From positions 2,730,001 to 2,794,000 of the forward strand of contig CM074135.1 of assembly GCA_037178625.1 (NCBI GenBank): a stretch of 64,000 bases of DNA, given 5' to 3'. Shown here one piece after another: positions 29,971-41,590 of the stretch. Origin of the DNA: Skeletonema tropicum (Eukaryota; Bacillariophyta; Thalassiosirophyceae; Thalassiosirales; Thalassiosiraceae). The notes under the pieces are model-generated. The model saw nothing but the letters and a program-made list of their open reading frames with translations, had not been told where the DNA came from and did not search any database. The first letter of the stretch is position 1; each line of letters starts with the position of its first letter. The position numbers and the translations under genes were made by a program.

Positions 29971-31333
29971 TTGTTGGATAGAGATTACATAATATTGCAA
30001 TATTACTTATCGCATCGATGGTTGGTAATGGCATACACAACAGACAGATCGGCTTTCGGTAAATTCACGACAAACGCAACTATGCAGCGCCAGCGCAACC
30101 ACAACAGTAGAGGCAGAGAAGGCCTATCCAACAATGGCCAAAAAGGGAGATCAATGTATGAAGGACAAAGAGTATTGCAATCGCAACAGCAGCCTCCGGA
30201 AGCCGCTTCGTCATCAAGAATTATGAACCGTAGTAGAAGCTGTGGCAGCGGAGATTACAGTGGTGACGTAAAATCGACACAGAGACAATTTTGCCGCGAC
30301 TTCAACAGCCCTGTCCCTGTCCGTGCAACTGTATCAGAATATTATTACGATCAACCCTCTCGACATCTGACTGCATCGAATAGGAAGAGTCCCATTATTC
30401 CAGGTGAGTAATGCTACCGTGAATGCGGGCCTTATAATTATAATTTATCGGCGTATATCTAATGCCAATATCTTTTGCCAATCAGATAATGACATCCTTG
30501 GGTCAGACGCTGGCCATAGATTTCCACTTCCCTTTGAATTACACACTAAGGCCACAGCTACAAAGTCTCCTCGGCATTATAAGAAGTCTCACTCCGATTC
30601 TACTCTACCTCCGCCACCTCCGCCAAGGAATCCGCATCACAATGTGAACACTTCTCATCTTGCAAGACGAAATGCCTACAGCAATGGTATCAATGTGAAT
30701 AATCTTTACCCTCCACCGCCAAGACGACGACGAAATTATCAGACAGCAGAGACTGCATCATCATCTTCTCCCCCTCAGTCAACCTCAAGTGGAGTGTCGG
30801 CAGTGGCATCAATACGGACATCGCGATCGTCGGGGCAGTGCCCAAATCCAAATGAAAAAAGTGCGAGAGAAGCAGCGAAGTCTAGACTACGAGAGCTATG
30901 CATGGATATCCTTCAATCTGCAAAAGAAGGTACATCTCCCCCTCCAAGAGCTGAAATCAAGGAGGCGGTGGTAGGATATCATTTAAGTCGCAACAACGCT
31001 ATTAGTCCGAGAGATAAAAATTTCACTGAGATCCCCCCTGAGTTCTCGCAAGTTCTCACATATGGCCTTGCTCGCTCACAAGCACGAACTGTTCAACAGG
31101 TGACCCCCGTCATAGAAGAGCCTGATCAACAACTCTACAACGATACGAATCATCAACAAACTGTTGTAAAAGGTCGTGCTCGAAGAAGTCGATTCTCAGA
31201 GATCAAAGATGAGGGTGAGGGGCAGCATATCAATGAGTCTTGGCTGCATTCAACAATAGAACTAGGACCAAGTGATATGGTATCTTGTCTCACATTGCCG
31301 TCGTCCATTGGATCAAATTATTATAATAAATAA
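29971..31333 (+). CDS. Proline-rich basic hypothetical protein
   Basis: Two exons, 29971-30403 and 30486-31333, joined by an 82-bp intron (CAG/GTGAGT and AATCAG borders) in the correct phase, give 426 residues. The protein is Ser/Arg/Gln-rich with two proline runs (LPPPPPPRNP, LYPPPPRRRR) and a helical stretch KSAREAAKSRLRELCMDILQ near the middle. It has no signal peptide or membrane segment. It looks like a disordered cytosolic or nuclear protein, possibly binding SH3/WW-like partners; that is inference. The true start may be the Met at residue 20 (MAYTTDRSAFG). Confidence 0.6.
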
Positions 31334-32118
31334 TTATTTCAGGCGACTTTAATCATTCCCACTTGCGTTTGATTGCCTTCTACTCTCATTAATTGATACA
31401 ATTATCTCGATTCCAGCCTTTCTCCTTCTTACTCCATTGTACCCTCACACTGAACGCATTTTAGACCATGTGATTTTAGAGCCGATGAAAAGAACTCACG
31501 CTCACGCAACCAATTGCTAGAGTGCATAATTCAGGATATGCGGCAGGGATGCTTGAGTCGGAGAGGGAGGAAAATTACAGAACAGCAAGATATGGTACTA
31601 AGGCTTGAACTTGAATGGCTGGATGGAGGGGGGCGTCCCTGCCTGATGGATGTCTCGAAAATTTCGAAACAACTAAGACATCTAGCTGAAGCTCCTGGCT
31701 CCTTCAAGTCAAAGCAGCACAAATCAAAGCATAGGCTGCGAAACCTGCTACTTGAAGAGGGCCGATGCGCTTCAACAGATGCGGCTGCGCCAATCTCAAT
31801 CCCCTGCCTTTCATGGCTGGATGGTATGTAGGAATTGTGAATGATGGACTCTAGCTAAGTAGATAACTGATCGAGCCAGTTTTCATGCTCATATAATCAC
31901 CCCTTGAGTCGAGAACGCTGTCGTTGCCACTCTTTCATGAACCTGCTCACTCGTTACGCTTCTAGAAGGTTGCGCTATTTCAGTACACAATGAATCAGCT
32001 ACTATTTGAGTTTAATGCAGAAGATGAAGTCACTGATCAATACGATTAAAGATGATGATAACAACACAAATTACTAGGGGTCAAGATATTTACAAGCGGA
32101 AACATCTCTGACTCAATC
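31334..32118. other. Intergenic, with an open frame that may be a further exon
   Basis: A plus-strand open frame from about 31454 to 31831 contains QLLECIIQDMRQGCLSRRG and a basic KQHKSKHRLRN stretch. A possible acceptor TTTTAG precedes it at 31479, so it could be a 3' exon of the upstream gene, but I found no donor giving the right phase. Otherwise nothing recognised. Confidence 0.35.
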
Positions 32119-33120
32119 TCAGTCCATATTGAACACAATCTTGCCCTTGGTGCGCCTTCCTTTGAGCTGTTCAAATCCCTCAGCCACGCTCTTTTCATCG
32201 AAAGGCTTACTTTCCAAGTAGGGTTTTACACCGGTTGATTTCAACAGCTTTGCAATCTCAGCCAAGCCTGCCTGATTGTCATCGTCGGAGGAGAAGAAGA
32301 AGTTTCGCTGAGGCTTCATTGTGCCAGTGAGATAGCTTAATACTGTAGCGAGTCCACCATTGATTTGGACATACTCTCCAGTCTGATCTTTTAGCAGCTT
32401 AGCCATGGATGGAACATAGTTTTCTCCGTGTCCACTGCCTGTTGCTGTATCATAAATGCAGTCGAATTTACCAACGCTTTTCTCCTTGAATTCACTCATT
32501 GCCTTTTCATCCGTGTAATCAACCAATTCCAAAGAAGCAGTATCCGCTTGTTCAATGCCACTCTTCCCTTTCACAAACTCAAAGTTCTTTCCTGAACAAA
32601 TGCCGACAACACTTGCTTTCATGGCAACAGCAAGCTGGATGCCTGCTAGCCCACATCCTCCACTTGCACCTATGACGAGAACAGATGATCCCTCCTTCAC
32701 ATTTCCCAATTTGAATGCGTGGACTCCCGTGAGAAAACTGGTTCCAATAGCTGCAGCTTCCTCAAATGATAGCCAGTCCGGCTTGTGCCAAATTCTATCG
32801 AGAGTCACTATTGCATAATCGGCAAGTGAACCGGACTCTTTCATTCCAACCCGACCGAATACACTATCACCTACGCGAAATTCAGTATCATCTTTATCTG
32901 CGGGACATACCCATTCTACGGTTCCAGACACATCAAACCCAACCACTTTTCCGCCTATAAAGCGCGGTAGTTTGTAGTCCACCGGATTTATTGCGGCCGA
33001 TTTCACCTTGATCAATAGTTCATTCGGCTTAAGCTCAGCTGTGTCGGGAAGAGGGTGTGGCTGATCTTTGGTAAGGGCGATTGTGGTTCCAAGCAAACCG
33101 GTGCGGATGGCGGCTCTCAT
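32119..33120 (-). CDS. Medium-chain dehydrogenase/reductase, quinone oxidoreductase-like
   Basis: A 333-codon intronless frame, the usual length for this family. The N-terminal GroES-like fold shows ELLIKVKSAAINPVDYKLP and VVGFDVSGTVEWV. The Rossmann part has SSVLVIGASGGCGLAGIQLA, the NADPH-binding glycine motif, and the C-terminus ends RRTKGKIVFNMD, typical of zinc-independent quinone oxidoreductase or RTN4IP1-type proteins. It lacks the Cys/His zinc ligands of true alcohol dehydrogenases. It probably reduces quinones or enones with NADPH in the cytosol; the exact substrate is unknown. No targeting peptide is evident. Confidence 0.9.
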   Translation of the reverse strand: MRAAIRTGLLGTTIALTKDQPHPLPDTAELKPNELLIKVKSAAINPVDYKLPRFIGGKVVGFDVSGTVEWVCPADKDDTEFRVGDSVFGRVGMKESGSLADYAIVTLDRIWHKPDWLSFEEAAAIGTSFLTGVHAFKLGNVKEGSSVLVIGASGGCGLAGIQLAVAMKASVVGICSGKNFEFVKGKSGIEQADTASLELVDYTDEKAMSEFKEKSVGKFDCIYDTATGSGHGENYVPSMAKLLKDQTGEYVQINGGLATVLSYLTGTMKPQRNFFFSSDDDNQAGLAEIAKLLKSTGVKPYLESKPFDEKSVAEGFEQLKGRRTKGKIVFNMD

Positions 33121-33830
33121 TTTTGTTAGGAGTACGTAGTTCTTTAAGTTCTTGTTATGTAGATAATTTTCGAAATATGCACTGCTCTGTAGAGAAAGAG
33201 CAGTGTGTTCGGCGTATGTATTGTACGATGTTTCGAGTTCGGTTCACGCGGAGGAATGTTGGAAGTTGTGGGTTCGGTTCAATGTCTAATGTTAGTTCGA
33301 GTTTCGAGCGGTACTGAAAGGTGTATAGTGAAAACACGTCATCTTCACTACATCTGCAAATAATTCGGGCGAGAAATCTTGAAGGAATGGACGATGGATT
33401 TAAGTGTTGAATTCCATGTGAAGAGGGCAGAGTAGAGGAGGGGGCCTTGTAGATGTGGTAGGTTTGTGAGGGTGATGTTGGTGTGCTGCAAGCAGAGGGG
33501 CTAGTACGCGTTGAAAGACTAGCGCGGCGAAGAGGGGGCAGTCTTGAATGACACCTTCTTCCATCAGAGGTTGAACCAGTCTCCTGATCCATGTTGGAAA
33601 TAGACGACTCTTGATAGAAAAGGTCAGCGACGAGGATGAAGTCAGGGAAGTGGCTGCGCGGCTTTGTAGCTCTTTGTCAGCTACTTCGTAGTGCGGTGGT
33701 CTCCGGGAATCATCAAGGTCATTGTTTCTTGTCGATGCGTGCCTGTCCATGAATTCATTGATATATACAACTTTTGCGAATAGATTCGAGAATGTTACTC
33801 CTAAATAATTTAATGGTAGTTTTCGTATCG
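33121..33830. other. Intergenic; part of a duplicated segment
   Basis: The right part (about 33700-33830) matches 59810-59988, including the phrase TTCTTGTCGATGC and TAAATAATTTAATGG, so it belongs to the duplicated block with the family gene. Minus-strand frames at 33155-33840 have no recognised domain and are not conserved in the duplicate. Confidence 0.5.
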
Positions 33831-34661
33831 CTACATCCAAACTGTTGTGCTGCTTCGCTCTCTATGCAGACACAGAGAGAGATAGGCATGCACACTAATA
33901 CTTGCACGTTCATTTAAGTAGGTACGTTGCGGTAGCACTCGAGATAGGAAATAGACTACTTGTGAATGCACTGCAGAAGCAGAACAAGACGGAACAAACC
34001 TTGGCAGCTCAGGATACTCGGTACAAGCAACAGCAGAAGATGAATGAGATGCTATAGCTGATGATGGAGATGCTGGTAATAGAGGTGGCGGGGCTACATT
34101 GATGACGTCTTCTTTCAAGTCTTCCGCCAGTATGGCTGCTGCTACATTGGCATCCTCCTCGGCAATTTTCCTTGAGTACAGCATTGCTTCCTTTTTACTT
34201 TCTCTGTACATACATGCCAGCTTGCTTCTATTTGTCTTGTGTAGATTCTGGTGCTCTTCTACTAAACTGGTGGCATTAGATCGAAACCACTCAAGCCTAC
34301 GAGCTTTGGAGGTATCAGTGTAATGTTCCATGCCTCGTAACGACTCTCCAATGATCTCATAATGGGCGGGATGGCAATTGTAGACAATCTCGCTGCGCTT
34401 AGAAGGTGTGGGTTTTCCTGGACGCGTCTTGATATGATGGAGTATGGCTAGGTTTTTGGCTCGCTTCTTCATTGCGCAGAGTTCCTCTTCTGTGATCCAA
34501 GAGGACTGAGCCTGCAGATTATGACTTTTGGCAAAGCTGCGCAGTTTAGCATTTGATGAAAACGAGACCGTCTTCTTCTTTACGATGCATCGTCTCTTGA
34601 AAGACCGCTTGGAAGAATATCTGAGTGCACATTGATAGCTTCGTGTCACCTTCATCTTCAT
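33831..34661 (-). CDS. RGMEH-type diatom family protein, copy A1
   Basis: The frame is open from 34706; I chose the Met at 34661 because MKMKVTRSYQ is kept in the duplicate. About 276 residues. Order: a basic start with KKKTVSFSSNAKLRSF; EEELCAMKKRAKNLAILHH; the core CHPAHYEIIGESLRGMEHYT followed by R-R-EWFRSNATSLVEEHQNLH; a basic helix RESKKEAMLYSRKIAEEDAN; then an Ala/Ser/Pro-rich tail. From memory, diatom genomes contain many unnamed proteins with a VxF-W-RGLEH-R layout, and this seems to be one; function unknown. The copy at 59989-60879 is very similar, showing a recent duplication. Confidence 0.7.
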   Translation of the reverse strand: MKMKVTRSYQCALRYSSKRSFKRRCIVKKKTVSFSSNAKLRSFAKSHNLQAQSSWITEEELCAMKKRAKNLAILHHIKTRPGKPTPSKRSEIVYNCHPAHYEIIGESLRGMEHYTDTSKARRLEWFRSNATSLVEEHQNLHKTNRSKLACMYRESKKEAMLYSRKIAEEDANVAAAILAEDLKEDVINVAPPPLLPASPSSAIASHSSSAVACTEYPELPRFVPSCSASAVHSQVVYFLSRVLPQRTYLNERASISVHAYLSLCLHRERSSTTVWM

Positions 34662-36063
34662 GATGAACTCTGATAATGATAATTGAGGAAGGAATATCAA
34701 CAGCAATGGCTCGTCTGTGTTATGTACATCTTCTTGATCGGCTTCACGACCAGCAAGGATAGCAAAGGCTAAGGATATAGCATAAAATATATGTCAAGTA
34801 GCCTCACCTCGGCATTACATACTACTTAGTAAGTTGTGAGTTCTATTTTGTGAGCGAGTGCAAAGGCAAAGGCCTACTCTAGGCCTACTCCTCCCTACAA
34901 ATGTTGCTCGTTGCTAGCTGAGCATTGTTTGATCGTACTCATACAGCTGATATCTTCAGCTCATCGCGGATCCCCGTAGAATTTAATTCCTACCGTGAAA
35001 ACATACCATTGACTCGACTCACCTCCCATCTCCATCAAAACACAACATCTTCACCATTGTTACACTCACATCAGTCCGGTAGCAGCAGCTCGCAACAGAA
35101 ATACAAAACAACAAATTCATCCTTTGGCAACGAATAGAAATAATATCGGCTTCATATTCGATATATATCAGAGTCTCTTATCCAACTGCTGCTGAGAAAC
35201 TCTTGCCACCGTCACGTCCCAAAAATCGTGTACGTCTCGTTCCGTCACCACCCTTCGAAGACTTATTTTAGGCCATAAAGAACACAATAATGCAGTGAGA
35301 TCATCACTGACTTAGCGGTGATATGAAATATGAGTATGCATGTAATCGAGGAGTATAAAACGCCGGCCTTGAGGATGCAACAAAAATTATTTTACACAAG
35401 TTGCGTTGTCGATGATAAATGCATTTTTTGAGTATTTACCTCTTCTGGAGTATGGCACCGCCGCAGCAAATCGATCATGGAATGAATAAAGAATGTTTTC
35501 ATTCGCTACGCTACCGCCGATAATGAATATGATCTTGATTGCTTGGTTCTATTTTGTAAACTTTATGAGGATACATCATGATGATGAATGTGCAGTGATG
35601 TTATGACGAGACACAACAACTCTGATTCAAAAGACGAACAATAAACAATAACAAACCCATCACCCATCTAATTTTTTACAGACGCCTTCTATACACTCTT
35701 GTGATCAATACCATGTGCTTAGGTTGTTCAATTTTGTCATTGGTAGTCTCTAGGCACCGTTATTAGTAGATACAATTTTCGTGGATTTTTAGAGGAAAAA
35801 GGAGAATTTTGAATACATATAAAATGGGCATTCTATGGAGCTCGACAGCCCGAAAATGCTTCCATTGCACGTCTACACCTTCGCTACAATGAGTGGGGGG
35901 TATGGAGGACGAGTTTGTCACTGTGTAATGGCTGGATACTATGCTCTATGTAATGAATATTTATGTTCATGTGATATGTATCTATTCTCGTGTATCTCTT
36001 GTCCAGGTCCCACCCGTGAACTTCTCATGCTGCTTCACTTCCCATTATCGTATTGTTATTGTA
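34662..36063. other. Intergenic; left part is duplicated upstream DNA
   Basis: Positions 34662-34930 match the upstream region of the copy at 60880-61140 and, inverted, 29440-29745. The remainder to 36063 is A+T-rich spacer with no supported gene; a 70-codon frame at 34925-35137 is unsupported. Confidence 0.5.
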
Positions 36064-36975
36064 TCATTTGCTCACGTAACGATGACTTCTCTTGCGGTCA
36101 TTGTGTTGATCATTTTCGTCATCGCTATCTGACTCCTCATCTGACTCGCTATCCGACTCCTCATCCGACTCGCTATCCGACAGGACATCTTCTTCTTCGC
36201 TTTCACCTACACTATTGTCTTCGTCCTTCCCTTCTTTGATTGTCTTCAACTTGCCCTTCTTCTTCATTCCCTTCTTCTTTGTGTTTGCTTCCGATCTATT
36301 CCCTCTAGCCATCGCAAGTATCTGATGTTTGTTGCTTTCGGTATAGGTTTCCCATGCTTCACGATGTAAAGCATGATAGCAAGTCCACTGGCAAACGGAA
36401 TTCTCGTGGACCAAGTCTGAACTCCTTCTTACCCGACGCAAAGCACCAGTCTTCCGATTTAGGATTGGTGTTTTGACTGAAAAGTTCTTTGGATGTTTCT
36501 CGTTATTCTTCTTCGCAGATGCTGCAGAGAAGCAGCAAACCCGGCGCCATCCAAGACACATGTAGTCAGTCCTCTTGCCGCAGTGCTCACATGTACGTCG
36601 AGTGCGTTCATCTGTCTTCTTCTTCTTCTTCTTTTTCCTCCTCTTCTTCTGCCCGTCGACCACTACACCAATAGACTCTACCTTGGCCAAGTAGATTCCT
36701 AAACATTGCTTGCATCGATCTACATGAGTTTGCACTGGTTTCTGCTTACTTGTCCTTGGTGTTTGTCCAGACACAACTGCAGGCGCAGACAATCCAGGAG
36801 CTTGGGGTGTCCTCTGCTTTGCTGTACTGCGACTGCGAGGCCTTCTCTCCAGGTCATGAACAGGTGCCACAGTCTGCTGCGGCAAAAGTGTAAATGGCTC
36901 CATTGGAAGCGGTGTTTCCGTACTCTCTACTCCAGTGGTACAAGCTGCAGCTTTTCTTCTCAATAGCCCTTGCAA
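36064..36975 (-). CDS. Cys-rich zinc-ribbon-like protein with acidic repeat tail
   Basis: A 303-codon frame. A Pro/Arg-rich start precedes CKQC, a run of lysines, RTRRTCEHCGKRTDYMCLG and RRVCCF, then VCQWTCYHALHREAWE. This Cys/His spacing recalls the zinc-ribbon at the C-terminus of piggyBac-type transposases. The tail is acidic with repeated SDSESDEESDSESDEE units. No catalytic DDE domain is present, so it may be a remnant or domesticated fragment of a transposase, or an unrelated nuclear protein. It lies in repeat-rich DNA. The family call is inference. Confidence 0.5.
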   Translation of the reverse strand: MQGLLRRKAAACTTGVESTETPLPMEPFTLLPQQTVAPVHDLERRPRSRSTAKQRTPQAPGLSAPAVVSGQTPRTSKQKPVQTHVDRCKQCLGIYLAKVESIGVVVDGQKKRRKKKKKKKTDERTRRTCEHCGKRTDYMCLGWRRVCCFSAASAKKNNEKHPKNFSVKTPILNRKTGALRRVRRSSDLVHENSVCQWTCYHALHREAWETYTESNKHQILAMARGNRSEANTKKKGMKKKGKLKTIKEGKDEDNSVGESEEEDVLSDSESDEESDSESDEESDSDDENDQHNDRKRSHRYVSK

Positions 36976-37187
36976 AGGTGTACTTTATAAACCAGGACTG
37001 ATGGTCATAGTTCATATATTCACAGGATATGCAAAAACTACCAATGCACACTTGAACAGATTCAGCCAAACTGTCGAGTAAATACACCTTTCAACATTAA
37101 TTTCGTCATTCTTATGATTGTAGCGTTGGATTGCAATATCATGGGTGTATTATATTGTTGTTTGTTGATGTAATCATCTGGGGACGA

Positions 37188-37232
37188 GTGTTAGGGATAG
37201 GTTAGGGTCACTTTAGGGTCAGGGTAAGGGAT
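37188..37232. repeat. Degenerate TTAGGG tract
   Basis: Within about 45 bp there are three TTAGGG and related TAAGGG/CAGGG units. TTAGGG is the telomere repeat type expected in diatoms. The tract is short and imperfect, so it may be an interstitial relic or chance. Confidence 0.4.
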
Positions 37233-37365
37233 GTGTACCTAAATACTCTAAGTAGTTAGAGGTCTCTAAAAAAAATAGAGACGTCGCTAAAAATAAAAAA
37301 TAGAGGCGTCTCTATTTTTCGGTACACTCGCAGAAGAGGAAATGCGTCAGAATTGTCTCATTTGG

Positions 37366-37503
37366 ATAGGGGTCTATCCTCCTTTATGGGGGGATTACCC
37401 CCGGTTTTCCCCCAGGGGGACGCTAAGTAGTTACCTAAATTCAGTGATTTTGTTCTAAAGTTAGTGTTCTCAATATCGGGGGTCTCCCCGTGGCCCTCCT
37501 ATC
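37366..37503. repeat. ~140-bp dispersed repeat, copy 1
   Basis: Begins ATAGGGGTCTATCC and ends near CGGGGGTCTCCCCGTGG. It recurs in the same orientation at 38019-38160 and 61634-61778 with a few substitutions. It has hairpin potential in its GGGGG/CCCCC blocks. Confidence 0.85.
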
Positions 37504-37804
37504 ATGATGTCTCAGAACTGTCTCACAACTCACAACGGTGATTATGTACTTCCCTTTGGTCCCCCTATCTATGATGGAGTGCGATGTCTCGAAACTGTCT
37601 CACAACTCTTACGTGTCTCTTTTTATGTACGAGTAGGAGTATTGTATCTCACAACTCACAACTCACAACGGTGAATCTCCTAATCGTGATCCTACTACAT
37701 ATCCCACTCGTGATCCTATCAAATTTTGATCTTTGAAATGATCGTCACCCTGTGTGAGTTGTATGTACCTATCCAAATGTCCAAATGAGACACTTCTGAC
37801 GCAT

Positions 37805-38018
37805 TTCCCAATGGACTATGCAAAGTCCCTCCCCCACGCAATGGCTAGAGGCAAGGAAAAGGTTTACCCCTTTACTACTTATTTCAATTAATGAACTCAT
37901 GAAGAGAAGAAAAGCTCTGGTTGCACGATCAGCTTGCAACAACAACTGTGTACCCCATTTCAAAATGATTATCTTTTCCCCCAAAGAAAAACCTTAAATC
38001 CGGGTCTTAGACGTGATC
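37805..38018. repeat. ~210-bp segment inverted relative to 61.37-61.57 kb
   Basis: Runs from near GACTATGCAAAG to AGACGTGATCA. Its reverse complement is found at about 61365-61575 with small indels. Here it sits between two direct copies of the ~140-bp repeat. Confidence 0.8.
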
Positions 38019-38160
38019 AGGGGTCTATCCTCCTTTATATGGGGGAATTACCCCCGGTTTCCCCCAGGGGACGCTACGTAGTTAACTAAATTCAGTGATT
38101 TTGTTCTAAAGTTAGTCTCTCAATATCGGGGGTCTCCCCGTGGTCCCCCTATCTATCCAA
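38019..38160. repeat. ~140-bp dispersed repeat, copy 2
   Basis: Same orientation as copies at 37366 and 61634; it follows the inverted ~210-bp segment directly. Confidence 0.85.
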
Positions 38161-40789
38161 AGGGATGGTAAGATTAACCCGCGCAGCGGGCTAGCACGAG
38201 CGTCAGCGAGGCTAGGACAACCTGTATGTCTCACAACTCTTACGTGTCAAAGCCCTGTTCTACCACGGTCGGTGAATGACTGTAAAAACACGGAGTTCGT
38301 GGAAAGTGTTGGTTCAATGAAGTTATGAGACGTTATCACTACAAGTTGGCTTCTCATGATCGCCAACAGCTAATCTTTCTTATTATCGAGAATCCTATCT
38401 GGTTCGCAGATCGCCAAACCATCTACTCAGAGAATCTTAGGAATCTCTTAGGCAATGACCGTACCTGTCGTACTGGGCATAGCAAGCCCCACACACTAGT
38501 CGGCGCGCCTTTCGACGCATGCGTCGATGCGTCGACGATCGGGTAGAAAATCCAATATCGAACACAACAAGGGTTATTATGGATTTTTATAGGTATTTTT
38601 CTCCCCAACACCCAGCCAAATCTTGTTGCGTCGCAGAAAATCTGGCATTACTACGCCAATATTGGCCAATAATATGCCGATGCTTTAAGTTGAAAGACTA
38701 ATAACTTTCTATTTATACTGTTTGGAATGCATATTCGGTGTGTGGTGGTGGTGCTCCGTTCAATTGCCTCGATATTTGAGGTACTCACGCACGAACAGTA
38801 AAAAAATCTTAAAAAAGTGCATCTGACATGATGAATCCGAAGGCAAACCATAGCATTATCGATCCCATACACCCTCCAGAAGACACTCCCTAACCCCATT
38901 TTTCACGCTGATTCCGATTATGTAAGCTGTAGCGTCTAATTCAAAGTGGATTTGGTGATAATTGCAGGTGACGCACACACACATGAAAATCTGCACATAC
39001 CGGGCATGTCAAAAGATGCTCATGATTATGTAATTTAGACAACAGAATAGTATTAGATCATTAATAACTCCATCTGTAAGCTATGATAATTGTTTAGCTT
39101 ACTCAGATGTATTAATTACACGCAACATCTACGCCATCATGGAGTTTTATGTCGATCATTCGGCCTCTCATTCCATGAGACTTCGTAGGAAAGGCACTGA
39201 TAACAGTTGTAACATTGTCTCCAACCACAGCAAAAGGCGCACAATAGATGGCTGTTGATTTGATGAGGCGAAAGGTTCCCAATTGCACATGGAGGAGACG
39301 TCATTATCATGCCACAACACTCGTGTAGGCGTCTTCGGGTGGGCTTCTCATAACCCACAATCAGTAGTTGTCGAGGAAACTGGGTTGCAGTAGTCACTGT
39401 GGTAAGATGGAGTAGTCCATCTCAACAATCTTGATCATCATGTAGTAGACAAGACAACTATGATCCATGGTGCGGTTTCAACATGTTTTGTGTCTGATAT
39501 ATACCCACTATTGATGGAGATAAATTGTGGAAATCTTTCTAAATTGACTTCATAGATTTGGTAGGTTGGATAGGCGTTGCATGAGACCCACACCCGGTTA
39601 ATTCGCGCATATTCCGTCCATATATATAATATTGGTCGCCCCTACAACCTTACTTGCTGTTTCATGGACCGAAACGACGCCTTTATGCTACTGGCAACAG
39701 GTGCTCTGCGGCGGAGGGGATGAAAATCACCACCGCAATTGTGGCGGTCAAACGTCTCTTTCTGCTGAATATGGCGAGCCACCGATAAAACCATTGAATT
39801 CGTCAAAAAATGGTCTAAAATGGACATTATTACTTCGGAATGTCGACATTTAGTTGTGTAATGAGGGTAGTAGGATGGGAGGCCGTCATGGTGCGGCTCT
39901 TTTTTTGTCGAAAAGAGGGAAGTTGCGTCATGCCACAACGATTTCAGATTCCAAAACCCGCACTTTTTTTCTACCGTAATTTCTAGGTACTGTAACTTAC
40001 GATACCTCCTACTTACGAATCCAAAGCTAGACAAATTTGGCAAAAGCAAGGGCTTCTCTTTTTGACATGCAATGAAGTTGAGGAAGTAAACAACTGATCT
40101 TCATTGACAGTGGCTGCAATACTTGGAGTTTACATAAGACCACTTACGAATAGCTTCAACATGGTATGTCGAAGCAGTGTGCAAGCGGTCTTATGTAAAC
40201 AACAACCCTTTCCACCTTAATTGTACGGTTCTGGTGATGTACTCTCATGATTCTCCGTGGAGAGTGTTCATCGGCAGCAGTCAAAGTCGGCACCAATCAT
40301 GCCAGTTGATGAAGTATCTTTCCTACTCGACTCATTCCTGCCGCATACAAGTCGGAACGCAACTTCGTATTGGTGCGTAACTGCAGAGAATGATGGGACA
40401 AGCTCATTGGCGACTTACCAATCATGTCACGACGGGCTGAATACGCACAAAATCAAGAAGGAGAATGACACTACTGAAATGAATAATGCACATGCAGCAA
40501 TTTACTCAATCACTTCCGCCGTATATGAGCAATTGGCAGTGGGTGTTACCTTGGCTTGGCGCTTCTAATGATGTGGGATGATAACAATCAATTATATCAT
40601 GTAAGAATGTGAAACATACAATCAGCACAGATACAGCATCATCACGGCACATTACGGATGCCAAGAACGTATTATGCAACAAACAAACACATAGTGGACG
40701 CATCGCTCGATGGTATTAGTCAATAAGGATGATCGCCTTTATTGGTATTGGATCTACACGAGGATAATCGTCCCATTACATGCTATAGC

Positions 40790-41590
40790 TATAACGCTAA
40801 ATGGAATACAACTAATTACCCAGAATTCGTGCTCATATGGTTCGTGGCATCACTTCTATCGATGCATTTCGTCTGAGCAGTATTGATATACTTCTATGCT
40901 ATCATGATGATGTAGAATGGGCTACTTAACGCGGCTCCTTGCCATACTGACAGCGTTAGACACAGAATGGCGACCAATTGAAGTGCTTCAAGCAAGCCCA
41001 AACTCGACCATACCGGGGCCAACAAGGTTGCAACATCACTTCTGTCAATACAATGCGCATGAGCAGTGGCATTATGCTTCTATACTATCACCACCAAGTG
41101 TAATGAGGCACTGAACACGTTTTATTGCCATACTAACAGCGTTAGATACGAAATGGTGGTTGCATGCTGCTAATGCTTGCCAGTCCAAATTGAACCGCAC
41201 TGGTGCGGCTAAAGCTTCGCCGCATCAGTTCCATCAACACAGTTCGTCTGAGCAGTGGCAATGTGCTTGTATACTATCAATACCTAGTAGAATGGACCAC
41301 CAAACACGGCTAACTGCCATACTGACAGCGTTAGATACGAAATGGTGACTGAACGTGCTGCTGTTGGCAAGCCCAAATTCAGTCACACCTGGTCACCTAT
41401 GAGGTTGTAGCATCACTCCTATCAATGCCCTTCGTCTGATCAGTGACAATGTCCTTTTATATTATCACTACCAAGTATAATGGGCCACTATACACGTTTT
41501 ATTGCTGTAGTCACATTGTTTAGAGACGAATTGGTATTTTGACGGGCTACTGCTGACAAGCCTAAATTTGACGGGCCATTCTTCCTTTTA
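40790..41590. repeat. ~187-bp tandem repeat, about four diverged units
   Basis: The landmark GCCATACTGACAGCGTTAGA recurs at 40941, 41127 and 41316, and a diverged form lies at about 41503, a spacing of 186-189 bp. Each unit also holds a GAGCAGTGGCA-like phrase and a TACTATCA-CCAAGTA phrase. Units differ by substitutions and indels, so the array is old. It is non-coding. The period is close to a nucleosome repeat length. Confidence 0.85.

Noticed and set aside
38475..38545. GC-rich palindromic patch near GGCGCGCC and GACGCATGCGTC as an origin or site-specific recombination site
   Set aside because: Short palindromes only; no repeat structure, partner site or recombinase nearby.
40790..41590. 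Possible CRISPR-like array
   Set aside because: Units are ~187 bp and diverged throughout, with no short constant repeat and unique spacers, and the genome is eukaryotic.
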